A stretch of 6,077 nt of DNA from Faecalimonas sp. (GTDB taxonomy: Bacteria > Bacillota_A > Clostridia > Lachnospirales > Lachnospiraceae). The notes below the pieces were generated by a model. The model worked only from the letters and a program-made list of their open reading frames with translations, ran no database searches and had not been told where the DNA came from. Position 1 is the stretch's first letter. Each line of letters begins with the position of its first letter. Positions 1 through 5,818 of this stretch are shown here, piece by piece. Made by a program: the position numbers and the translations under genes. The stretch covers positions 1 to 6,077 of the forward strand of contig JAPFCT010000385.1 of NCBI GenBank assembly GCA_026169575.1, in the 5' to 3' direction.

Positions 1-2169
1 ATCCTGGAGAGTTGCTGTGAGGTTTATAAGGAGGCAGCGAAAAAAGATCAGCTGGGCGATTTGGAAATGCTTCGTAATCTCGTAAACAAACTTGGAGAAA
101 GTGGATATATCGCTATTGACAGTGAAAACCAAATAAATATGACAGAATATGAGGAGTTCATACAGTTTTGTGAAGCAAAAGAAAAGGGGAAAGAAGGACG
201 GATAACCGTCGTAGAAGTTGCGAAACAGGGAAGTTGTATTATTCGGACGATGGAGATACAGAATAAGACTGTAAATATGATTAGAAGTTATTATGTATTT
301 GAGAAAAATAAATTGAAATTATCTTCGGAAGATGTATACCAGACAGACAAATGGGTGTATACAGACAATGGGTATCTACTGTTTTCCGGTCCGCTGTCAT
401 TAGAAGAAACGTATGAAATTACGAGAAATGAGATCATGGAATATAAGGGCTATAGAATACTTCCGCTAGATGAAACATGCAGAGAATTTAACCGTAAATA
501 TATACTTCCTGTGGGATACAAATGTAATAATATGTTTCTTACAGACTGGAATGAGGATGATTTTGGAGAATTGGATTTTTATGATATGTTTGATATCTTT
601 CATTCAAAGCCGGGCATGGAACCTCTTTATTATACAATGGAGGATCATAGGAAAACCTGTGCAGTTTATATGATTCCCAAGGAAGAATTCGAGCAGGTGA
701 TTATGTCCAAATTTAAGATTACCAGTGAAGCGCTGCAGTCGAAGTCGGTTTATCATCCGGAAGAAAAAGTTTATGAATATAAGCCAAGGGGATTTGAAGA
801 AACCGAATATCCAGAGTATCCATATCCGGAAGTGGTTGGATATGTAGAAAATCCGGATGGTACGCTGACACTGAAGGTACATGCCGTCTTTCCTTACAGG
901 GGCTTATCCAAAGCATATGTACATGAAGTAACTGTACGTGATACAGAAGATGGAGGTATACAATATGTGGGGAATCGAATCCTTGAACCCATTAATAATC
1001 AGGAGATAGTATGGCATACGCCTCGGTTAACAAGAGATGAGTGGGAAGAACTTTATGGTGGGAAAGGTGATGATGCAGAATCGAGAGACACAGAGTCAGC
1101 ATACTGGTTGGTTCCACAAGCGGAAGAATGCCTTATTTCTGACGAAGAAAAAGAAAAATTGCAGAAAAATGCGTTATCAGCGGCTGCGGTGGTTAGCAAT
1201 ATTTATAAAGAAACCACAATTCCAGAGGAACAAAGGAATGTTATGGGAGGGATACAATTTCCTGATGAACAACGAAAAAATGTGGTAGAACAATTAGGAA
1301 ATGCAGGCTTTGCAGCAGTAGAAGATGATACCAATATGCGAAATTACGAAAAAATGGAACAATTTTATGCGGATTATCAAAACGGTCAAAATTCTATGGT
1401 TACGATATATGATGTGCATAGAGATGGTGTGATTGGGGCGGTTACGTTTGTTTATCGGGAAGAGAAATTGCAGACCTATTATATAGGGATACAGTGGAAA
1501 GAAGAGGGAATTCCAGAGATAGAAGGAACCTCGGTCAGTGATGTGGCAGAAATAAAATTAACAGAGAAAGGCTATTTTATTTATGCTTATGAAAATGTCA
1601 TTGCTCATGCAAGTTTAAGACAATATTGGAGAATCAAACCACTATCAGAGGAATGCAGGGAATTGACAAGAAAGTATCTCTCAGGATTAAGCTATGTGAA
1701 TTATAATGTTCTTGTTACCAATTGGGACAGCAGTAATAATGTAGAGGATATTTTGATGCCATGCATGTTTGAAGATATTTACCGGATCGCTACAGGTGAA
1801 ATCTTGAAAGCAGAGAACGGACAGATTCCGGCAGAAGAATATGAGAAAATTATGACGACCTATTTTCCGGTATCTGTGGAACAGATAAGAGAACATTGCG
1901 GGTATGATGCGAACAGTAATAGTTATCCGTATGAAATGATCTATGCCCGTCCATATCCGCCTTTTGGAGAAGTCGTTGACTACAGGTATCATAACGATGG
2001 GACTATTACGTTGATCGTTGATGGGGTATGGGCAGATTACAATTCGGATTTTGCTTTTCAAAATGTAATCGTTGTTCAGCCCTTCGAGGATGGAACCTTT
2101 CGGTATCTTTCCAATTCTATTGAAGAAAAGGAATTGGAACTTCCGCAAAGCGCACGAATGGAAGGATGA
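1..2169 (+). CDS. Tandem-domain DUF6070-like protein, 5' end missing
   Basis: The frame is open from base 1 to the TGA at 2167-2169 (722 codons), so the true start lies off the left edge. A TTG at 61 has no properly spaced ribosome binding site, and the sequence before it (a helical stretch ending KKDQLGDLEML) reads as part of the same domain. Two homologous domains are visible, counting codons from base 1: copy A at about 30-320 and copy B at about 420-715. They are joined by a charged, probably helical linker. Shared landmarks are the TEYEEFIQF/NYEKMEQF element, RILPLDETCREF/RIKPLSEECREL, GYKCNNMFLTDW/SYVNYNVLVTNW, an IPxEEYExIxMxxF segment, and a C-terminal NPDGTLTL/HNDGTITL strand followed by EDGxxxYxxNxI. 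The pattern resembles the Clostridia family I know as DUF6070, which has no known function; this assignment is from memory. Copy order and the downstream lipoprotein suggest an exported protein, but its signal peptide is outside the window. No catalytic motif was recognised. Confidence 0.85.
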   Translation: MLESCCEVYKEAAKKDQLGDLEMLRNLVNKLGESGYIAIDSENQINMTEYEEFIQFCEAKEKGKEGRITVVEVAKQGSCIIRTMEIQNKTVNMIRSYYVFEKNKLKLSSEDVYQTDKWVYTDNGYLLFSGPLSLEETYEITRNEIMEYKGYRILPLDETCREFNRKYILPVGYKCNNMFLTDWNEDDFGELDFYDMFDIFHSKPGMEPLYYTMEDHRKTCAVYMIPKEEFEQVIMSKFKITSEALQSKSVYHPEEKVYEYKPRGFEETEYPEYPYPEVVGYVENPDGTLTLKVHAVFPYRGLSKAYVHEVTVRDTEDGGIQYVGNRILEPINNQEIVWHTPRLTRDEWEELYGGKGDDAESRDTESAYWLVPQAEECLISDEEKEKLQKNALSAAAVVSNIYKETTIPEEQRNVMGGIQFPDEQRKNVVEQLGNAGFAAVEDDTNMRNYEKMEQFYADYQNGQNSMVTIYDVHRDGVIGAVTFVYREEKLQTYYIGIQWKEEGIPEIEGTSVSDVAEIKLTEKGYFIYAYENVIAHASLRQYWRIKPLSEECRELTRKYLSGLSYVNYNVLVTNWDSSNNVEDILMPCMFEDIYRIATGEILKAENGQIPAEEYEKIMTTYFPVSVEQIREHCGYDANSNSYPYEMIYARPYPPFGEVVDYRYHNDGTITLIVDGVWADYNSDFAFQNVIVVQPFEDGTFRYLSNSIEEKELELPQSARMEG
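2160..2166 (+). promoter_or_regulatory. Ribosome binding site that sets the start of the lipoprotein gene
   Basis: GGAAGGA ends 7 nt before the ATG at 2174. It lies inside the last codons of the upstream gene. The frame is also open further upstream (ATG at 2072), but that start would overlap the upstream gene by about 100 bases and would put 34 non-signal residues before the lipoprotein signal. The site therefore decides for 2174. Confidence 0.85.
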
Positions 2170-2173
2170 TGAG

Positions 2174-3418
2174 ATGAAATTCAGAAGAAGATATGAAGTT
2201 CTGATAATGGTATTGATATTCGGGTGTTTGCTGTGCGCCTGTGAGGAAAGAAAATCAGAATCAGGAAAAGCTATTGCAGAGAATACCCAAAGAGCAAAAG
2301 ATGGGAAACAAAGAGCAAGAGAGCAGTGGGAGAAAGGATATGATCTGCCCCTAGAAGAAGAGGAACAGGCAGAGGCAGCTACAGAATGTAAAAAGATGAT
2401 GGATAAGATTCAGAGTATCTATAAGCTGGTAGACAAGACAGAGGCAGCAGAGGTTGTTCTGGAAGATGAGACAATGCTTGAAATGCAAAAGGCTGTGATA
2501 GAAACAGGCTGCCCGGTTTTGGTGACAGTAGCTTATTCTGATATGGGAAATTATGAAAAGGCAGAGCAATTTCTTGTTGATTGTGAAAAAGGGAAAAGGA
2601 GTTCTGTTGTTATCTATGATATCCGTCAGGATGGCGGCATCAATAGAAGGAAGTTTATTTATGATGGGATAGACATGTATGTGATCAGTACAAGTGGTGT
2701 TTGGGGAGAGAATGATAAACCGGGCATTGTATATACGACCTATACCCGAATCAAAGAATGGAAATATACAGAAAATGGATGGTTCTGTTATAAACTGTGT
2801 GTGCCGGAACCACCAGAAGTTACGGAAATCATGGATGGAAGTCAGCTGATCAGGATAAAACCAAGGTCAGAAGAGCAAAGAGAGATGTCGAAATTATGTG
2901 TTCAGGGAATTGGGTATAAGGGAAATAATCTGTTATGCTCTAATTGGAATTTAGACAATTTAGATGCGTTGGATTACAATGGCTTGTATGAATACTTGCA
3001 TAGAATGAAATATGGAGAGCTTTTTCCAGCAGAAAAATATCGAGAGGGGATTCTAAAAGAAGAGTTTGACAGTTTGATGATGGAGTATCTTCCCATATCT
3101 GTGGAAAGATTGCAGGAATATGCGAAATTCGATGAAAAAACGAAAAGGTATGCATGGGTGCCATTAGGATGCGGCAATTATGCCCCGAACTTTTTTGGGA
3201 CTTCTGTACCAGAGGTGGCTGCTGTAAAAGAAAATCAGGATGGCACGATTACATTAACGGTAAATGCAGTATGTGACATGGTTCTATGTGATGATGTTCT
3301 TATTACGCATGATTTAACAGTGAAATTCAAAGAAGATGGAAGTTTTCAATATTGGGGGAATGAGATCCGGAAAGAGGATAGAAACAATATTCCGGAGTAT
3401 CAGTATCGTGTAAGATGA
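2174..3418 (+). CDS. Putative lipoprotein with a single DUF6070-like domain
   Basis: This 414-residue protein begins with a classic lipoprotein signal peptide: basic residues 2-6 (KFRRR), a hydrophobic core at about 9-20, and a lipobox L20-C21-A22 before the predicted lipidated Cys23. A very charged, probably helical spacer follows (about 24-100), rich in Glu, Lys and Gln, then one copy of the domain found twice in the upstream gene. Shared elements are NYEKAEQF (126-133), RIKPRSEEQREM (from 227), GYKGNNLLCSNW (about 250), an EEFDSLMMEYLPIS segment, NQDGTITLTV (about 354-363) and EDGSFQYWGNEI near the end. It starts 4 bases after the upstream stop, so the two are probably translated from one mRNA. 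The mature protein has ten cysteines besides the lipidated one, more than either upstream copy. It is probably anchored on the outer face of the membrane. Similarity to DUF6070 is from memory and the function is unknown. Confidence 0.9.
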   Translation: MKFRRRYEVLIMVLIFGCLLCACEERKSESGKAIAENTQRAKDGKQRAREQWEKGYDLPLEEEEQAEAATECKKMMDKIQSIYKLVDKTEAAEVVLEDETMLEMQKAVIETGCPVLVTVAYSDMGNYEKAEQFLVDCEKGKRSSVVIYDIRQDGGINRRKFIYDGIDMYVISTSGVWGENDKPGIVYTTYTRIKEWKYTENGWFCYKLCVPEPPEVTEIMDGSQLIRIKPRSEEQREMSKLCVQGIGYKGNNLLCSNWNLDNLDALDYNGLYEYLHRMKYGELFPAEKYREGILKEEFDSLMMEYLPISVERLQEYAKFDEKTKRYAWVPLGCGNYAPNFFGTSVPEVAAVKENQDGTITLTVNAVCDMVLCDDVLITHDLTVKFKEDGSFQYWGNEIRKEDRNNIPEYQYRVR

Positions 3419-3445
3419 AAGGATTAGGGGATATGAAAGATGAGA

Positions 3446-3479
3446 CGGGAAAGAGCCATGGAGGCTTTTTCCCGCTTTT
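3446..3479 (+). terminator. Rho-independent terminator of the lipoprotein operon
   Basis: A 12-bp stem pairs CGGGAAAGAGCC (3446-3457) with GGCTTTTTCCCG (3463-3474), with one G-U pair, around a 5-nt loop (ATGGA). TTTT follows at 3476-3479. It starts 28 nt after the lipoprotein stop codon. The same hairpin lies just past the end of blaR1 on the other strand, but no T-run follows on that side. It is clearly oriented for the + strand and may only partly stop blaR1 transcription. Confidence 0.85.
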
Positions 3480-3481
3480 GC

Positions 3482-5278
3482 TTATTTCCATATATTTAAG
3501 TCAGATAAAATAGATAAGGTGATTTCTGCTGCCTTTCCACCTGTAGCTTCCGTCTTATGATGAATGTTGGTGGCAAAAAAGTATGTATTGTCTGTATTTT
3601 CTACGAAACCTATAAACCAACCATTGATATCCTGTCCGTTCACACGCCCTGTTCCCGTTTTTCCATAGAAGTCTCCAAAAGAAGAGGAAAAGATGTGGAT
3701 GGAGTCTTTTACCGCTTCCACATTTTCGGGGACAAATTCCAAGCTGTTATTTTGTAATTTGGCTAGTAATTCGACCTGTTCTATTGGAGAAATTTTCAGG
3801 GAAGATTCCATCCAATAGGAAGAAGAATCATTGCCTAAATCTTCATTTCCGTATCCGATTTTGTGAAGATATTCTTGAACGGAATCCTCTCCAAGCTGCT
3901 CATCAATGGAATGAAAATACCAGTTAACAGAAGCACTCATGGCTGACGGTAAAGTCTGATCGGTATTCCATGCCACAAAAGGATATTGGGTTCCATTCCA
4001 GTTCATAAAGGAATTTCCGGGGGAGATGATATTCTCTTCCAATCCAAACAAGGCGTCATAAATCTTGTAGGTAGAGTTTGGTGCAACACGTAAAGATGCA
4101 CGTTTCATATTGTGAATCTTCCAAGTGTCATTTTTTAAATCATATAGCACAAAACTGCCTTCATATTTTCCGAAATAATTACTAAGATCTATTTGAGAAC
4201 AGTTTTTTGTGGAAGTGTTCCATTGATAGTGATCTGCATCTGCTGCATAGGTAGAAACAAATGGTGTCAGTCCGAAAAGCAGAACGGATATCAGTAGAAA
4301 GGCAGTGATACTTTTTAGTGCTTTTTGTAAGGTTGGTTTTTCGTAAGAAGCAATGTTTAAAATTCTTCGTTTCATCTGTTTCATATTTCCACTAATGCCG
4401 GAGGCAAAGGGAAATGGAGTCAGAGAAATCTTTTCAGCAAAGTTAATCAGTGTATTTCCATAAGCTACATGATCATCGGGCTCCAGCAGCTTTAAAACAG
4501 AAGTATCACAGGCAATTTCCCGGTCGCTGCGCATTTCTTTCAGCGCATACCAGACAAGTGGATTGAACCAGTAAATCATTCCTGCAAGGTTCATCAGATA
4601 GTTTGCAATTCCATCCTTGTATCTATAGTGCTGCAGCTCGTGTAATAGCATATACTGGATATCTATTTCATTATCATCTGATATAAGATGGATAGGAAGA
4701 TAGATACACGGTTTTAAACATCCAACAATGATAGGAGATTTTAAATAGGCGGTACTGTATATCGGAATGTTTTTGGTAATACCAGTATCCCTTAGACAAC
4801 GCTGATATAATTTTTGCACCTTGTGACTTTGCAGAGGCAAGGCGGATTTTTTCAGAGTATGTAATCGAATGGCAGAACGGATTACTAATATTAGCATGGC
4901 AATGATGCCTGATACCCAGAGTGCAAGTAACAGATAGCCGATCATAGATGGCGTTCTTCTGTTTACGGAAAGGGTGAAATCTTCCATCCAGTTTTGGGTG
5001 TTCGTAATATTCGTATGAAGGGTCTGATCTACGTGACCTTCCGTTTGGGCAGTAGTAACAAGACTCAGGTTTTTCAACCATACAAAGAGCTCTGATAACC
5101 TGAAGAAGCGAAACGGCAAAAAAGGAACTGCCAAAAGTCCAAGCAGAAGAAACCATAGGTTATACTGCATCCGGCTAGATAAACAGTTTTTTAAAATACG
5201 TTTTAGGAACAAAAGAATACCTATGATGCCGCAGAGGAGTATGTTGCAGATAAGAAAGCGGATCATAAAATCAGCCAT
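3482..5278 (-). CDS. blaR1: BlaR1/MecR1-type beta-lactam sensor and M56 metalloprotease
   Basis: This 598-residue membrane sensor is close to the usual BlaR1/MecR1 length of about 585-600. Hydrophobic segments at about 4-25, 39-56, 112-134 and 322-345 fit the four-helix topology. The cytoplasmic zinc protease region carries HELQH (213-217, HExxH) and DREIACD (252-258, with E254 the likely third ligand). A dibasic R304-R305 lies in the region once linked to autocleavage in staphylococcal BlaR1. The extracellular sensor (about 350-598) is class-D-beta-lactamase-like and intact: STYK (402-405, acylated serine and lysine), SVN (450-452), KTG (540-542) and GWFIG (553-557). In the family, acylation by a beta-lactam activates the protease and relieves BlaI repression. 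The ATG at 5278 is chosen because AAGGAGG sits 8 nt upstream and MADFMIRF begins the first membrane helix. An upstream ATG at 5356 would add 26 residues overlapping blaI. blaI stops 1 nt before this start, so the two are co-transcribed and probably translationally coupled. Confidence 0.96.
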   Translation of the reverse strand: MADFMIRFLICNILLCGIIGILLFLKRILKNCLSSRMQYNLWFLLLGLLAVPFLPFRFFRLSELFVWLKNLSLVTTAQTEGHVDQTLHTNITNTQNWMEDFTLSVNRRTPSMIGYLLLALWVSGIIAMLILVIRSAIRLHTLKKSALPLQSHKVQKLYQRCLRDTGITKNIPIYSTAYLKSPIIVGCLKPCIYLPIHLISDDNEIDIQYMLLHELQHYRYKDGIANYLMNLAGMIYWFNPLVWYALKEMRSDREIACDTSVLKLLEPDDHVAYGNTLINFAEKISLTPFPFASGISGNMKQMKRRILNIASYEKPTLQKALKSITAFLLISVLLFGLTPFVSTYAADADHYQWNTSTKNCSQIDLSNYFGKYEGSFVLYDLKNDTWKIHNMKRASLRVAPNSTYKIYDALFGLEENIISPGNSFMNWNGTQYPFVAWNTDQTLPSAMSASVNWYFHSIDEQLGEDSVQEYLHKIGYGNEDLGNDSSSYWMESSLKISPIEQVELLAKLQNNSLEFVPENVEAVKDSIHIFSSSFGDFYGKTGTGRVNGQDINGWFIGFVENTDNTYFFATNIHHKTEATGGKAAEITLSILSDLNIWK

Positions 5279-5279
5279 A

Positions 5280-5666
5280 TTATTTTCCTCCTTTTTCCTG
5301 TTTCTGCGAAAGAAGCATGCGGAGTGTGTCCAGTTCTGATTCCGATAGTTTATCACTTTCTATATAAGCAGATACCATGGCTGTAATATCTCCATCATAA
5401 TAACGGTTCAGAAAGGAAGAACTTTCCTGTCCAATATATTCGCTTTCTTTTACTACAGGAGTATAAATAAACATGCGGCTTTGTTTTTCGTACGTGAGAG
5501 CGCCTTTGGTTACAAGGCGTTTGATTAAAGTCTGAATTGTCTTAGGGCTCCAGTTTGTCGTCTGCAATAGCTTTTCTGTGATTTCATTTGTACTAATAGG
5601 TGCATATTTCCAGATCACCTTCATGACCTCAAATTCAGCTTCGGAAATTTGTGGAAGTTTATTCAT
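5280..5666 (-). CDS. blaI: BlaI/MecI-type winged-helix repressor
   Basis: This 128-residue protein matches the BlaI/MecI family in length and layout. The N-terminal winged-helix domain (about 6-72) contains the hallmark recognition-helix stretch WSPKTIQTLIKRLVTKG (39-55), followed by a wing ending FIYTPVV. The C-terminal part (about 75-122) is the helical dimerisation region, with ESSSFLNRYYDG and LSESELDTLRMLL. Family members bind as dimers to TACA/TGTA-type inverted repeats and block transcription until BlaR1 signalling inactivates them. Such a repeat sits just upstream of this gene. The ATG at 5666 is supported by AAGGAG 7 nt upstream. By my alignment with staphylococcal MecI/BlaI, the Asn-Phe peptide bond cleaved there corresponds to Ala100-Tyr101 here. 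The gene ends 1 nt before blaR1. A CopY-like role is less likely because the partner is a complete BlaR1. Confidence 0.96.
   Translation of the reverse strand: MNKLPQISEAEFEVMKVIWKYAPISTNEITEKLLQTTNWSPKTIQTLIKRLVTKGALTYEKQSRMFIYTPVVKESEYIGQESSSFLNRYYDGDITAMVSAYIESDKLSESELDTLRMLLSQKQEKGGK
5287..5293 (-). promoter_or_regulatory. Ribosome binding site of blaR1
   Basis: On the - strand this reads AAGGAGG, 8 nt before the ATG at 5278. It encodes part of the Lys/Gly-rich C-terminus of BlaI, so blaR1 translation initiation is embedded in the blaI coding end. It decides against the longer upstream start of blaR1. Confidence 0.9.
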
Positions 5667-5673
5667 AGTCGGT

Positions 5674-5679
5674 CTCCTT
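5674..5679 (-). promoter_or_regulatory. Ribosome binding site of blaI
   Basis: AAGGAG on the - strand lies 7 nt before the blaI ATG at 5666. It begins only a few bases downstream of the operator, so a short leader of about 30 nt is expected. Confidence 0.85.
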
Positions 5680-5683
5680 TAAA

Positions 5684-5699
5684 TATTACGTTTGTAATA
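5684..5699 (-). promoter_or_regulatory. BlaI operator-like inverted repeat
   Basis: The - strand reads TATTACAAACGTAATA: perfect 6-bp arms (TATTAC and GTAATA) around a 4-nt spacer. This fits the BlaI/MecI operator pattern (TACA, 2 nt, TGTA), with one half exact (TACA) and the other one base off (CGTA). The site begins 5 bp after the -10 box and covers the expected transcription start near 5698, so a bound dimer should block initiation of blaI-blaR1. Binding is inferred. Confidence 0.82.
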
Positions 5700-5704
5700 C
5701 AAAT

Positions 5705-5733
5705 ATTATAGAAGGAATTTGAAGGAATGTCAA
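5705..5733 (-). promoter_or_regulatory. Consensus sigma-A promoter of blaI-blaR1
   Basis: On the - strand the -35 box TTGACA (5733-5728) and -10 box TATAAT (5710-5705) are both perfect consensus and are separated by the optimal 17 nt. Start is expected near 5698. An unregulated promoter of this strength would be very active, which fits tight repression by BlaI at the adjacent operator. Confidence 0.92.
5711..5730. repeat. Tandem 10-bp repeat inside the blaI promoter spacer
   Basis: GAAGGAATTT (5711-5720) is followed directly by GAAGGAATGT (5721-5730), identical at 9 of 10 positions. The pair fills the spacer between the blaI -35 and -10 and overlaps the -35. A 10-bp period places both copies on the same helix face. 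It may be chance or a contact site for another regulator. Confidence 0.5.
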
Positions 5734-5746
5734 ATGGAAGCGAATG

Positions 5747-5755
5747 TGGTATAAT
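5747..5755 (+). promoter_or_regulatory. Extended -10 promoter of the divergent membrane-protein gene
   Basis: TGGTATAAT is a perfect TATAAT (5750-5755) with the upstream TG of an extended -10 element. No good -35 is seen 16-18 nt upstream; the candidate bases there (around 5727-5733) are those used as the blaI -35 on the other strand. Start is expected near 5762, giving a leader of about 57 nt. The two divergent promoters thus share DNA in their upstream regions. Confidence 0.65.
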
Positions 5756-5771
5756 GATTGCATTACAGGAA

Positions 5772-5796
5772 ATTCAACCTGATTTTCCGGTTGAAT
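5772..5796 (+). other. Perfect 8-bp stem-loop in the leader of the divergent gene
   Basis: ATTCAACC (5772-5779) pairs exactly with GGTTGAAT (5789-5796) across a 9-nt loop. It lies between the predicted transcription start and the ribosome binding site. No T-run follows, so it is not an intrinsic terminator. It could be an RNA hairpin influencing translation or mRNA stability, or a DNA operator for an unseen regulator. Confidence 0.6.
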
Positions 5797-5802
5797 GCCG
5801 TC

Positions 5803-5814
5803 AGGAAGGGGGAG
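5803..5814 (+). promoter_or_regulatory. Purine-rich ribosome binding site of the divergent gene
   Basis: AGGAAGGGGGAG ends 4 nt before the ATG at 5819. The exact pairing register with 16S rRNA is ambiguous because several AGG/GGAG cores overlap; the earlier AGGAAGG core has a more usual spacing of about 9 nt. Confidence 0.7.
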
Positions 5815-5818
5815 ATAT

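Noticed and set aside
61..63. TTG as the start of the first gene.
   Set aside because: No ribosome binding site at a usable distance (the nearest AAGGAG is about 26 nt away), and the frame is open to base 1 with sequence that fits the domain's lead-in.
1687..2148. A 153-residue open frame antisense to the first lipoprotein gene.
   Set aside because: It mirrors the strongly supported + strand coding sequence, has no recognisable domain, and has an unusual Ile/Phe/His/Arg-rich composition typical of antisense shadows.
2072..2173. Upstream ATG as the start of the lipoprotein gene.
   Set aside because: It would overlap the first gene by about 100 bases and bury the signal peptide 34 residues in. 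The ATG at 2174 has a well-placed GGAAGGA.
3419..3481. A functional link between the lipoprotein operon and blaI-blaR1.
   Set aside because: They converge and are separated by a strong + strand terminator, and no BlaI-like operator was seen near the lipoprotein genes. Proximity alone is not evidence.
3482..5278. BlaR1 as a degraded or truncated sensor.
   Set aside because: The HExxH, SxxK, SxN and KTG motifs and the full length are all present, with no frameshift.
5279..5356. A 26-residue N-terminal extension of BlaR1.
   Set aside because: It lies inside blaI in another frame and lacks family similarity. AAGGAGG precedes the ATG at 5278.
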